Position numbers and translations under genes: made by a program. This document shows positions 1 through 7,340 of a stretch of DNA of 64,000 nucleotides, one piece after another. Source of the stretch: Actinomycetota bacterium. Its GTDB lineage: Bacteria > Actinomycetota > Actinomycetes > Propionibacteriales > Propionibacteriaceae. The stretch lies in assembly GCA_020161015.1 (NCBI GenBank), contig JAIUOT010000014.1, forward strand, positions 62,001 to 126,000, given 5' to 3'. Under the pieces are notes generated by a model. It made no database searches and was not told where the DNA came from. It saw only the letters and a list, made by a program, of their open reading frames with translations. How positions within the stretch are numbered: position 1 is the first letter of the stretch; every line of letters starts with the position of its first letter.

Positions 1-324
1 CGCCAGGCGCTGACCGCCCTGGTGGCCAACGCGGTGAAGTACTCCGACGACGGCACGCCCGTCACCCTCTCGGCCGAGCAGCGGGGACCCGTGGTCCGTG
101 TCCTGGTTGCCGATCGCGGTCGCGGCATCCCGCCCCAGGAGCTGCCCCGGGTGTTCGACCGCTTCTACCGGGTGCGGGACACCGGTGAGCGGGGGTCCGG
201 CCTGGGCCTGGCCATCGTGGCGGCCATCGTGACCGCGCACCGGGGGCGCTACGGTGTGGACTCCGTCCCCGGTCATGGCTCGACGTTCTGGATCGAGCTG
301 CCGGGTCGTCCCGCACGGCCCTGA
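1..324 (+). CDS. Sensor histidine kinase, C-terminal part (5' end outside window)
   Basis: Only the catalytic ATP-binding domain of a membrane sensor kinase is present; the reading frame is open at base 1. The GHKL boxes appear in order: an N box (VANAVKYS), a G1 box (DRGRGIP), an F-like stretch (VFDRFYR) and a G2 box (GSGLGLAI), ending with the usual GHGSTFWIELP. The protein would autophosphorylate a histidine upstream and pass the phosphate to a response regulator, presumably encoded outside the window. What it senses cannot be told from this fragment. Family assignment is firm; specificity is unknown. Confidence 0.93.
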   Translation, partial: RQALTALVANAVKYSDDGTPVTLSAEQRGPVVRVLVADRGRGIPPQELPRVFDRFYRVRDTGERGSGLGLAIVAAIVTAHRGRYGVDSVPGHGSTFWIELPGRPARP

Positions 325-348
325 CCGGCGGGCGACGCAGCGTTCGTG

Positions 349-364
349 ATACCCTAGGGGGTAT
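349..364. promoter_or_regulatory. CstR/CsoR-type operator upstream of thioredoxin gene
   Basis: The 16-mer ATACCCTAGGGGGTAT consists of the inverted half-sites ATACCC and GGGTAT around TAGG. The identical 16-mer lies upstream of the sulfide:quinone oxidoreductase gene (2839-2854), and a degenerate copy precedes the repressor gene itself. The right half overlaps a possible -10 element, TATACA (362-367). GC-tract inverted repeats flanked by AT ends are typical operators of the CsoR/CstR family. Binding by the repressor encoded at 825 is inferred. Confidence 0.8.
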
Positions 365-381
365 ACAGAGAAGGAGTTCGC

Positions 382-759
382 ATGGCCACCACCACCCTGA
401 CCGCCGCCAACTTCGAGCAGACCGTGTCGGACAACGACATCGTGCTCGTCGACTTCTGGGCCGCCTGGTGCGGACCGTGCCGGATGTTCGCGCCGGTGTT
501 CGAGGCGGCCTCGGAGCAGCACCCCGACCTGGTGTTCGGCAAGGTCGACACGGAGGCCGAGCGTGAGCTCGCCGGTGCCGCCCGGATCATGTCCATCCCG
601 ACCCTGATGGTGTTCCGCGAGGGCATCCTCGTCTACGCCCAGCCCGGCGCGATGCCCGCGCCCGCGCTGGAGGAGCTGATCGGCGCCGTCCGCGCCGCAG
701 ACATGGACGCCGTTCGCGCCGAATTGGCCGAGCAGCAGGCCGCGGAGACGACCGCATGA
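382..759 (+). CDS. Thioredoxin
   Basis: A 125-residue cytosolic thioredoxin with the WCGPC active site (Cys30, Cys33) and the conserved cis-proline region SIPTLMVF. The family reduces disulfides and can release sulfide from persulfides. An AGAAGGAG ribosome site precedes the ATG. The gene lies between two copies of the CstR-like operator and directly ahead of the persulfide-sensor gene. A role in clearing protein or small-molecule persulfides produced with the nearby sulfide:quinone oxidoreductase is therefore likely, rather than general housekeeping. It could still be a general thioredoxin; the name trxA is withheld because the genome probably has others. Confidence 0.93.
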   Translation: MATTTLTAANFEQTVSDNDIVLVDFWAAWCGPCRMFAPVFEAASEQHPDLVFGKVDTEAERELAGAARIMSIPTLMVFREGILVYAQPGAMPAPALEELIGAVRAADMDAVRAELAEQQAAETTA

Positions 760-770
760 GCCCCTCGGCC

Positions 771-788
771 CATACTCCGGCCGGTATG
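771..788. promoter_or_regulatory. Degenerate CstR-type operator upstream of cstR
   Basis: CATAC and GTATG half-sites face each other across 8 nt, the same ATAC-N8-GTAT geometry as the perfect operators at 349 and 2839, but the inner bases differ. The right half overlaps TATGAT (785-790), a good -10 hexamer. The site lies just upstream of the repressor's start at 825, which suggests weaker, autoregulatory binding. It would fall inside the coding region only if translation began at the in-frame ATG at 756, which is unlikely. Confidence 0.6.
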
Positions 789-824
789 ATCGCTCTCATC
801 CGCCAGACCGAAGGGGCCGCAAGC

Positions 825-1088
825 ATGCAACTCGACACCGACGAGCTCAGCGGAGTGCTCAAGCGGCTGAAGCGGGCGCAGGGACAGATCGGCGGCATCA
901 TCCGCATGATCGAGGACGGACGCGACTGCGCCGACATCGTCACCCAGCTCGCCGCGGTCTCCAAGGCCCTCGACCGGGCCGGCTTCGCCGTCATCGCGGC
1001 CGGCCTGCGCCAGTGCATCACCGAATCCGGCCCCGAGGGCGGCGTCGACACCGCCTCCCTGGAGAAGCTCTTCCTCTCGCTGGCCTGA
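825..1088 (+). CDS. cstR: CsoR-family repressor, CstR-like persulfide sensor
   Basis: An all-helical tetrameric repressor of the CsoR/RcnR/FrmR family (87 residues). It keeps the two cysteines Cys35 and Cys64, but the residue four before Cys64 is Gly, where copper-sensing CsoR has its His ligand. Two cysteines without that histidine is the CstR pattern, in which persulfides or polysulfides cross-link the cysteines and release DNA. The start at 825 is chosen because it gives the usual family length and has a GAAGGGG ribosome site; an in-frame ATG at 756 would add 23 residues and cover the operator. Neighbouring thioredoxin and sulfide:quinone oxidoreductase genes support sulfur rather than copper sensing, although a copper chaperone gene lies 2 kb away. 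Confidence 0.85.
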   Translation: MQLDTDELSGVLKRLKRAQGQIGGIIRMIEDGRDCADIVTQLAAVSKALDRAGFAVIAAGLRQCITESGPEGGVDTASLEKLFLSLA

Positions 1089-1109
1089 ACGGCCCGCACC
1101 CGACGCGAC

Positions 1110-1143
1110 ACGAGGCTGCCACCCGCACGGGTGGCAGCCTCGT
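1110..1143. terminator. Bidirectional terminator between cstR and the SQR operon
   Basis: A perfect 15-bp stem (arms 1110-1124 and 1129-1143) closes over a GCAC loop in the gap between two convergent genes. There is only a short T stretch, as is common in GC-rich actinobacteria. Confidence 0.8.
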
Positions 1144-1161
1144 TCGTCGTCCGGGACGGGC

Positions 1162-1341
1162 CTAGTGGTGGCCCTTGATCACCATCCGCATGATCCGGGA
1201 GTTGAACGCCAGGAACCGGGTGAACTGGAACGGCAGGTTGCGCCGCATGTCCAGGGTCTTCTTCGTCGGCAGGGGGGCACTGGAGAGGTCGACCACGGGG
1301 TCGCCGCCGCCGGTGGGCTCGTGCATGGTCAGGTGTGTCAT
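1162..1341 (-). CDS. Small protein (59 aa) coupled to sulfide:quinone oxidoreductase
   Basis: The start codon lies two bases beyond the stop of the sulfide:quinone oxidoreductase gene (TGACCATG), so the two are almost certainly co-translated. The N-terminal half is polar and Gly/Pro-rich. The C-terminal half is basic and aromatic (LPFQFTRFLAFNSRIMRMV), could form an amphipathic helix, and ends in GHH. There is no cysteine and no clear membrane span. I do not recognise the family. The position suggests a subunit or membrane-tethering partner of the flavoprotein, but that is inference. Confidence 0.72.
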   Translation of the reverse strand: MTHLTMHEPTGGGDPVVDLSSAPLPTKKTLDMRRNLPFQFTRFLAFNSRIMRMVIKGHH

Positions 1342-1343
1342 GG

Positions 1344-2798
1344 TCACTCCGGAATCAGCTGCCAGCCCGGACGGGCCTTGGCCTTGTAGAGGAAGAGGTA
1401 GTGGAGCATCAGCTTCACCCAGTGGCCGTGCAGGCCGAGCTCGCCGCGGGTCTCCCGCTCGTCGCGTCCGGTGGTGAAGCGCTGGTAGTCGGGCACGACC
1501 GGCAGCATGGTCATCGCCGCCGCGGAACCCTTCGTGAGGCCGGTGCCGGCCGACGCGACGCACGCCGCGCCCATCCGCGCCATGGAGGCGGTGTGCGCCG
1601 GGGCGCCGGGACCGTTCTTGATGCGGTCGGCGATGGTCATGGCGACGGTCTTGCCCATCACGCCCGACGGCATGCCCGTGCGGGGCGGGGAGGGCGCGAT
1701 CATCGTCCCGTTCGCCGACTTCCTGGGCCGTGAGATCTGGTGGGGAGGAGCGAACGCGATGCCGACCGCCCAGACGTTGTCGTAGCCCGGCGCGGCATAG
1801 GTGGTGGGCCAGTCCTCCGCGCGCCACTCCTCGTAGGGCTTGGCGGTGTAGTCGGCGTCCACCTTCATGAAGCCGGACGGGGCGAAGAGCTCGGCGGTGA
1901 TGTCGTTGTCGTCGGCGTCGAACGCCTTCAGCGGCACGCCGCCGAACGGCGGGATGAGCATCGCGAAGTCGAAGCCGAGCGTGTGCGTGGTGCCGTCGAG
2001 CGTCTCGTAGTGGATCAGCCCGTCCTCGACCCTCGACACGTGCGCCCCGAGGATCGCCTCGACGTTGCGCTCGCGGAACAGGGAGCCCGTCCACAGCTCG
2101 CTGGTGGTCTGGAAGCCCTGCTGGTCGAACACCATGCCGTCGACGCCGAAGTCGCCCAGGGCCGCCTCGTTGGTCAGGTAGACCACCCGGGCGAGGTCAC
2201 GGACGCCGGCCTCGCGCAGTTCGTGGTCGACGTTGAACACGTACTCGAACGCCGCGCCCTCACAGGTGCAGGTGCCGTGCCCCATGCCGATCACCAGGGT
2301 CTGCGGGGTGCCGGTCTTCAGCACCGCGATCACCTCGCGCAGCTTCTCGTTGGCCTCGACGGCGTGGTCGGCCGTGCACACCGACTGGGTGTAGCCGCCG
2401 GGACCCATGCCCTCGGTGGCCTCGAACCGCAGCTTCGGGCCGGTCGCGTTGATCAGGTAGTCGTAGCGGATCCGCTGGGTCGTCCCCGCCTTGTCCGGCG
2501 AGGTGAACTCGATGTCGACCGCGCCGCGGGAGTCGTCCCGGTCGCCCTTCGGCCGGATCGCGACCGCCTTCGCCTGGTGGAAGCCGATGCCCTTCCTCGC
2601 GTACACCGGGGCGAGTGGGAACACCACGTCGGACTTGCCCATCTCGCCCACGCCCACCCAGATGTTGGACGGGATCCAGTTCCACTGGGAGTTCGGCGAC
2701 ACCACGGTGACGGTGTGCTGCCTGCCCAACAGGCGACGGAGGTGCAGTGCGGCGGTATGGCCTGACACCCCCGCTCCCAGAATGACGACCTCTGCCAT
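1344..2798 (-). CDS. Sulfide:quinone oxidoreductase-like flavoprotein
   Basis: A 484-residue FAD enzyme of the sulfide:quinone oxidoreductase family, which oxidises sulfide to polysulfide or persulfide and passes electrons to membrane quinone. The N-terminal VILGAGVSG is the FAD-binding motif. Cysteines at 141 (QSVCTADHA), 177/179 (GTCTCEG) and 413 (AACVAS) fall where the family has its catalytic cysteines. The C-terminal segment HYLFLYKAKARPGW is a plausible amphipathic membrane anchor. The start at 2798 has a strong AGAAGGAG ribosome site; an upstream in-frame ATG at 2840 would fall within the operator. Upstream lies the operator shared with the thioredoxin gene, so expression should rise when persulfides accumulate. 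The exact SQR subtype is not assigned. Confidence 0.85.
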   Translation of the reverse strand: MAEVVILGAGVSGHTAALHLRRLLGRQHTVTVVSPNSQWNWIPSNIWVGVGEMGKSDVVFPLAPVYARKGIGFHQAKAVAIRPKGDRDDSRGAVDIEFTSPDKAGTTQRIRYDYLINATGPKLRFEATEGMGPGGYTQSVCTADHAVEANEKLREVIAVLKTGTPQTLVIGMGHGTCTCEGAAFEYVFNVDHELREAGVRDLARVVYLTNEAALGDFGVDGMVFDQQGFQTTSELWTGSLFRERNVEAILGAHVSRVEDGLIHYETLDGTTHTLGFDFAMLIPPFGGVPLKAFDADDNDITAELFAPSGFMKVDADYTAKPYEEWRAEDWPTTYAAPGYDNVWAVGIAFAPPHQISRPRKSANGTMIAPSPPRTGMPSGVMGKTVAMTIADRIKNGPGAPAHTASMARMGAACVASAGTGLTKGSAAAMTMLPVVPDYQRFTTGRDERETRGELGLHGHWVKLMLHYLFLYKAKARPGWQLIPE

Positions 2799-2838
2799 TA
2801 CCACTCCTTCTGCCGGCAGCTCCGCCGACGACCGAAGC

Positions 2839-2854
2839 ATACCCTAGGGGGTAT
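2839..2854. promoter_or_regulatory. CstR-type operator upstream of SQR
   Basis: This is exactly the same 16-mer as at 349-364. Read on the minus strand, the downstream half-site runs into TATGCT, a plausible -10 hexamer about 35 nt before the SQR start codon. Bound repressor would block polymerase. Confidence 0.8.
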
Positions 2855-2999
2855 CCTGTCCGTGCGTCGAGACGAGCCTGCTCCGTTCCTCCCACGCTAG
2901 TGGCGACCGGCGTCGCGCGCCGGGGGTTCTGTGGACTCGTCGCTGGGCACACACTGCGGGCGTCGGCAAGAATGACCGCACAGAGAAGAGGGAGATGTG

Positions 3000-3554
3000 A
3001 TGCGAAGGCTGATCACCGGCGTGGCGATCCTGGTGGCCCTCGCGGGCGCCACCGGCTGCGCGAGTACCACCCCGGGCGCACCGGCGCCGACGGGGTCGGC
3101 GGCCGGGACGGCGTCCGCGGGAGACACGTCCATGCTCATCGTCGAGAGCCCGTGGGTGCGCACCACCACCGGCGCCAAGGACGCGAGCATGACCGGAGCC
3201 TTCATGACCATCGTCAACTCCGGTGAGACGGACGTGAAGCTGGTCGGCGCCGACTACACAGACGCCGGTATGGTGCAGGTGCACGAGATGGTGATGAAGG
3301 ACGGCGCCATGGTGATGCAGGAGGCGAAGGACGGCGCGGTCGTCCCCGCCGGCAGCCACCTGCACCTCGCCCCGGGCGGCTACCACGTGATGCTGATGAT
3401 GCTGAAGAAGGAACTGGCGGTCGGCGACGAGGTGAACCTCACCCTGCACTTCTCCGACGGCAGCTCGCTGCCGGTCACCGCGCCGGTGAAGGAATTCGTC
3501 GAGGAGGAGGACCACTACCACTCCCCGATGCCGAGCATGAGCCCGTCGGCCTGA
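3000..3554 (+). CDS. PCu(A)C-type copper chaperone lipoprotein
   Basis: An exported copper-binding protein (DUF461/PCuAC family, 184 residues) that delivers Cu(I) outside the membrane, classically to the CuA centre of cytochrome oxidase. A hydrophobic signal ends in GATGC, a lipobox-like site. The metal-site elements are present: the VHEMVM segment, a downstream Met (GAMVMQ), and GGYHVMLM with the His-x-Met pair. The tail is rich in His, Met and acidic residues (EEEDHYHSPMPSM), which may bind extra metal. An in-frame GTG at 2997 is an alternative start. The stop overlaps the start of the Dyp peroxidase gene, so the two products are probably needed together. Confidence 0.9.
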   Translation: MRRLITGVAILVALAGATGCASTTPGAPAPTGSAAGTASAGDTSMLIVESPWVRTTTGAKDASMTGAFMTIVNSGETDVKLVGADYTDAGMVQVHEMVMKDGAMVMQEAKDGAVVPAGSHLHLAPGGYHVMLMMLKKELAVGDEVNLTLHFSDGSSLPVTAPVKEFVEEEDHYHSPMPSMSPSA

Positions 3555-4801
3555 TGCCGGACGAGCCGGGCGTGCCGCCGGCCGGGGACGGGATGGAGCC
3601 CGGCCTCGGCCGCCGACGGCTGTTCGGCTACGCCGGAGCGGCCGGTGCCGGGGCGCTGGCGGGCGGCCTCGCCGGTGCCGCCGTGGCGCGCGCGGGCGCC
3701 CCTGCGTCCGCGCCGGTCGAGACGGTCGTCCGCAGGGACTACTCACCGCACGAGGTGCACCAGGCCGGGATCGTCACCCCCACCCCCGCGGTCACCCGCC
3801 TGCTGGCGTTCACCCTGCACGACCTGGCCGTGGAGCCCCTGGTGAAGCTACTCAAGCTGTGGAGCGGCGACATCCAGGCCGCCATGGCCGGCACGCCGGT
3901 GCCGGGCGATCCGACGCCCGAACTGGCCCGCTCAGGGGTCTCGCTGAGCGTCACGGTGGGGCTGGGGCCGCGCGTGTTCACCCTGCCGGGCCTGCTGCGG
4001 CGGCGTCCCGACGGCTTCGTCGAGATCCCGGCGATGCGCCACGACCGGCTCCAGGACCGCTGGAACGGTGGCGACGTGCTCGCGATCGTGGCCGCGGACG
4101 ACGCCACCACCGTGGACTACGTCGCCCGTCGCCTCACCCGCGACGCGGCCACCTTCGCACGCCCGGCCTGGGTGCAGGAGGGCTCCTGGCGGGGCACGGA
4201 CGCCGGCGGGACGCCGGTGACGGGGCGCAACCTCTTCGGCCAGCTCGACGGGACCGGCAACCCGACCGGCCCCGACCTCGACGCCGCGGTGTGGGCCGAC
4301 GACCCCCTGCCGTGGTTCGCCGGCGGCACCTGCCTGGTCGTGCGCCGCATCGAGATGGACCTCGACTTCTGGGACCGGACCACCCGCGACCGCCAGGAGA
4401 AGGTGATCGGACGGCGGCTGGACACCGGCGCCCCGCTCACCGGGACCCTCGAGACCGACGCGCTCGACCTGGGCGCGACGGACGCCGCCGGTGCGCCGGT
4501 GATCGCCCTCGATGCGCACGCGCGCCGCTCGCACCCGCTGGAGAACAACGGCCGCCGGATCCTGCGCCGCGGCCTGAACTACACCCTCACCGAGGCCACC
4601 GGGGACGGCCCGGCGACCTCCGCGGGCCTGGTGTTCCTCGCCTTCTGCGCCAACATCGCCCAGCAGTTCGTGCCCATCCAGAACAGGCTCGACGCCGGCG
4701 ACGCCCTCAACGACTGGACGCACGCCGTCGGCTCGGCGGTGTTCGCGATCCCTGGCGGGTTCGGCAAGGGCGACTGGATCGCGCGCGGGCTCTTCGAGTA
4801 G
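3554..4801 (+). CDS. Tat-exported Dyp-type peroxidase
   Basis: A haem peroxidase of the dye-decolourising family, 415 residues. A twin-arginine signal (GRRRLFGYAG followed by a long Ala/Gly hydrophobic stretch) sends it out folded. The conserved catalytic Asp lies in GQLDGTGNP, the family's GxxDG motif, and a histidine in the SHPLENNGRR segment is a likely haem ligand. The start overlaps the chaperone stop (TGATG). Related exported enzymes occur with iron-uptake (EfeB) or copper genes; coupling to a copper chaperone suggests envelope metal or peroxide handling. The stop is one base from the stop of the convergent sixA-like gene. Confidence 0.92.
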   Translation: MPDEPGVPPAGDGMEPGLGRRRLFGYAGAAGAGALAGGLAGAAVARAGAPASAPVETVVRRDYSPHEVHQAGIVTPTPAVTRLLAFTLHDLAVEPLVKLLKLWSGDIQAAMAGTPVPGDPTPELARSGVSLSVTVGLGPRVFTLPGLLRRRPDGFVEIPAMRHDRLQDRWNGGDVLAIVAADDATTVDYVARRLTRDAATFARPAWVQEGSWRGTDAGGTPVTGRNLFGQLDGTGNPTGPDLDAAVWADDPLPWFAGGTCLVVRRIEMDLDFWDRTTRDRQEKVIGRRLDTGAPLTGTLETDALDLGATDAAGAPVIALDAHARRSHPLENNGRRILRRGLNYTLTEATGDGPATSAGLVFLAFCANIAQQFVPIQNRLDAGDALNDWTHAVGSAVFAIPGGFGKGDWIARGLFE

Positions 4802-4802
4802 C

Positions 4803-5309
4803 TCAGGGGTGGCGGGCGGTGAACAGCCGGGCCTCCGCCAGCGCCGACCAGCCGCCGAAGAACTCCAGTCCGACCAGCGTGGCCGGGGGGAAGTTGTACC
4901 GGATCATCGACAACGCCTCACCGCTGGAGTGCCGGCGGTCGGCGAGGCTGCTGGCCAGGGCCGGGATGCCCGGCGCGTGGCCGACCACCAGGACCGTCAG
5001 TACCCGGTCCTCGACCCCGGACAGTTCGGCGAGGAGCTGGCGGGTGCCGGCGTTGTACAGCCGGTCGAGGTAGCGGATCGGGGCGCGCAGGTTCAGCAGC
5101 TCCGTGGTCTGGCGGGCCCTGGTGGCGGACGAGCTGAGCACGAGCTCGACCCGTTGCGGGCCGAGCACCTCACCGACCTCGCGCGCCTGCGCCCGTCCCT
5201 TCGGGCTGAGCTCCCGGGAGACGTCCCGGGCGTCCAGGCCGTGGTTGGCGGCGTCCGCGTGGCGCAGCAGGTACAGCCGGTGTGCCTTCGGTTCGCCGCG
5301 GGTGGCCAT
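4803..5309 (-). CDS. SixA-like histidine phosphatase
   Basis: A small (168-residue) branch-2 histidine phosphatase. The RHG-type motif is LLRHADAA, with the catalytic His; a second histidine lies in VVGHAPG. The length matches SixA, which removes phosphate from phosphohistidine in E. coli Hpt domains. Actinobacterial relatives have no settled substrate. It lies 14 nt downstream of ppa and is probably co-transcribed. Confidence 0.88.
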   Translation of the reverse strand: MATRGEPKAHRLYLLRHADAANHGLDARDVSRELSPKGRAQAREVGEVLGPQRVELVLSSSATRARQTTELLNLRAPIRYLDRLYNAGTRQLLAELSGVEDRVLTVLVVGHAPGIPALASSLADRRHSSGEALSMIRYNFPPATLVGLEFFGGWSALAEARLFTARHP

Positions 5310-5323
5310 CTAGATCGTCGGGC

Positions 5324-5884
5324 TCAGTCCCTGGTGAACTCGTTCTCGTAGGAGGTTCCTCGCGCGCGCTCCCAGCTGGAGCGGATCTCCATCTCGGCCT
5401 CGGCGCGGCCGACCCAGACCGCACCCTCGACGGACTTGCCGGGCTCGAGGTCCTTGTAGACGGAGAAGAAGTGCTCGATCTCGAGCAGGGCGAGGTTGGC
5501 CAGGTCGGTGAGTTCCTTGAGGTTCTGCTGGCGCTGGTCGGCGACCGGGATGCACAGCACCTTGTCGTCGCCGCCCATCTCGTCCTTCATGCGGAACATG
5601 CCGATCGCGCGGCATTCGATGAGGGCGCCGGGGAAAGTGGCCTCGGGAACCAGCACCATGGCGTCCAGCGGGTCGCCGTCCTGGCCGAGGGTGCCCTCGA
5701 TGAAGCCGTAGTCGTTCGGGTACTGGGTCGAGGTGAACAGCGTCCGGTCCAGCCGGATGCGGCCGGTGTGGTGGTCCATCTCGTACTTGTTCTTGGTGCC
5801 CTTCGGGATCTCGATCGTGACGTCGAAGTGGAGGCTCGGCTGAATCTTGGGGCGTGCAAAGCTGGGGCGTTCCGTCGGAGTCAT
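5324..5884 (-). CDS. ppa: Inorganic pyrophosphatase
   Basis: A soluble family I pyrophosphatase of 186 residues that hydrolyses pyrophosphate to drive biosynthetic reactions. Family hallmarks are seen: the PKGTKNKYE substrate-binding stretch, [11 protein letters not shown], and the metal-binding aspartates in [11 protein letters not shown]. The start at 5884 follows a GAGAGG ribosome site and gives a slightly N-extended form. It is transcribed divergently from dacB. Confidence 0.96.
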   Translation of the reverse strand: MTPTERPSFARPKIQPSLHFDVTIEIPKGTKNKYEMDHHTGRIRLDRTLFTSTQYPNDYGFIEGTLGQDGDPLDAMVLVPEATFPGALIECRAIGMFRMKDEMGGDDKVLCIPVADQRQQNLKELTDLANLALLEIEHFFSVYKDLEPGKSVEGAVWVGRAEAEMEIRSSWERARGTSYENEFTRD

Positions 5885-5913
5885 CTGAGCCTCTCTGTCA
5901 TGATGGGTTCTCG

Positions 5914-7293
5914 ATGTGTGAGCCGAGCCTATCGCTAGCCGGGGCCCCGACAAGGGTGGGGTCACCCCGGCGACGTCCCGGACGGGCCGGCCCCGGCGTG
6001 ATCGCCGCCGCCGTGTGCGCCGTCCTCCTCGCCGGCTGCACCCCCGCCTCCGCCGGTCCTGCACAGGGCCCGGCGGCCGTCCGGCCCACCGCCCCGGACG
6101 CCTCCCCGGCGTCCGCGACGCCGGCTCCCGTCCCCGATCCGGAGAAGCTCGCCGCCCGGCTGGCGAAGGTCTCGCGGACCGGTATCGCCCGGAGCGGGAT
6201 CGCCGTCCTGGCCGACGACGGCGCCGTGCTCGCCGACCGTGGTGCCGACCGTCCCCTCGCCCCGGCCTCGACGCTGAAACTGCTGACCACCCTCGCCGCC
6301 GTGGACACCCTCGGCGCCGACCACACCTTCACCACGAGCGTGGTCAGCCCGTCAAAGGGACGGATCGTGCTGGTCGGGGGCGGCGACCCGCTGCTCACGG
6401 ACAAGACCTCCACCTCGGCCACCAAGCCCGCCTCGCTCCAGGCGCTCGCCGTGCACACGGCGGAGGCGCTGGCGGCGTCCGGGGTGACGAAGGTGCGCCT
6501 GGGCTACGACGACTCGCTGTTCTCCGGCCCGGACTTCAACCCGGCGTGGAAGTCGCGCTGGCGCGGCTACCTGTCCCGGGTGACCCCGCTGATGGTGGGG
6601 GAGGGCCGCTTCGACCAGTGGCGCTCCGACCCGGAGCCGGCGCTCACCGCGGCCACCGCCTTCGCGAAGCGGCTGCAGAAGCAGGGCATCCGGGTCACCG
6701 TTGTCGGACAGCAGGAGGCTCCCGACGGGGCGGCAACGGTGGCGTCGGTGTCCTCGGCGCCGCTGTCGGCCGTCATCGCGCGCACCCTGCGGCTCAGCGA
6801 CAACTCCGCCGCGGAGGTCCTCGCGCGCCACGTGGCCCTCGCCACCGGCCGGACGCCGAGCTTCGCCGGCGCCACCGCCGCGATCACGGCCTGGCTGAAG
6901 GACCACGACCTGTGGGACGACGGCATGGTGCTGCGCGACGGCAGCGGCCTGTCCGACCGCTCGCGCGTGACGCCGTCCGTGCTGGCCCGGGGCCTCCTGC
7001 TCGCCGTGCACACCCCGGAACTCCGCGCGGTGGCCGACGGGCTCCCCGTGGCCGGAGAGAACGGGACGCTGAAGGACCGGTTCGACGACAGCTCGGAGGC
7101 GATCGCCCGGGGCAACGTCCGCGCGAAGACCGGGACGCTGGCCGGCGTGGCCAGCCTGGCCGGCTACCTGACCACGGCGGACGGCGCCCGGCTGGTCTTC
7201 GCCGCGATGGCCAACGGGACCGCGGGGCAGAACACCGCCTACAACTGGCTCGACCGCTCCGCCGCCGCGCTCGTGCGCTGCGGCTGCCGCTGA
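5914..7293 (+). CDS. dacB: D-alanyl-D-alanine carboxypeptidase/endopeptidase (PBP4 family)
   Basis: A class C low-molecular-weight penicillin-binding protein that trims peptidoglycan peptides outside the membrane. The three active-site motifs are present: SxxK (ASTLKL), SxN (SDNSAAE) and KTG (RAKTGTLAG). An N-terminal hydrophobic segment ending VLLAGC is a lipobox, so the protein is probably a lipoprotein. The start is uncertain: ATG at 5914 gives a long N-region, whereas GTG at 5956 would give a more typical 28-residue lipoprotein signal. It heads the conserved actinobacterial run to tilS, hpt and ftsH. Confidence 0.9.
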   Translation: MCEPSLSLAGAPTRVGSPRRRPGRAGPGVIAAAVCAVLLAGCTPASAGPAQGPAAVRPTAPDASPASATPAPVPDPEKLAARLAKVSRTGIARSGIAVLADDGAVLADRGADRPLAPASTLKLLTTLAAVDTLGADHTFTTSVVSPSKGRIVLVGGGDPLLTDKTSTSATKPASLQALAVHTAEALAASGVTKVRLGYDDSLFSGPDFNPAWKSRWRGYLSRVTPLMVGEGRFDQWRSDPEPALTAATAFAKRLQKQGIRVTVVGQQEAPDGAATVASVSSAPLSAVIARTLRLSDNSAAEVLARHVALATGRTPSFAGATAAITAWLKDHDLWDDGMVLRDGSGLSDRSRVTPSVLARGLLLAVHTPELRAVADGLPVAGENGTLKDRFDDSSEAIARGNVRAKTGTLAGVASLAGYLTTADGARLVFAAMANGTAGQNTAYNWLDRSAAALVRCGCR

Positions 7294-7340
7294 CCCCGCG
7301 CGTCCTCCTGCGGCTCCCGGCCGCGCCGTAGGGTGGAGCC

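Noticed and set aside
756-824. Upstream ATG at 756 as the start of the CstR-like gene
   Set aside because: It would add 23 residues not found in the family and put the operator-like palindrome and -10 inside the gene; ATG at 825 has a good ribosome site.
3000-3554. Copper regulation of the PCu(A)C-Dyp operon by the nearby CsoR-family repressor
   Set aside because: No ATACCC-N4-GGGTAT site lies close to this promoter; the operator at 2839 is about 160 nt away and is positioned for SQR on the other strand.
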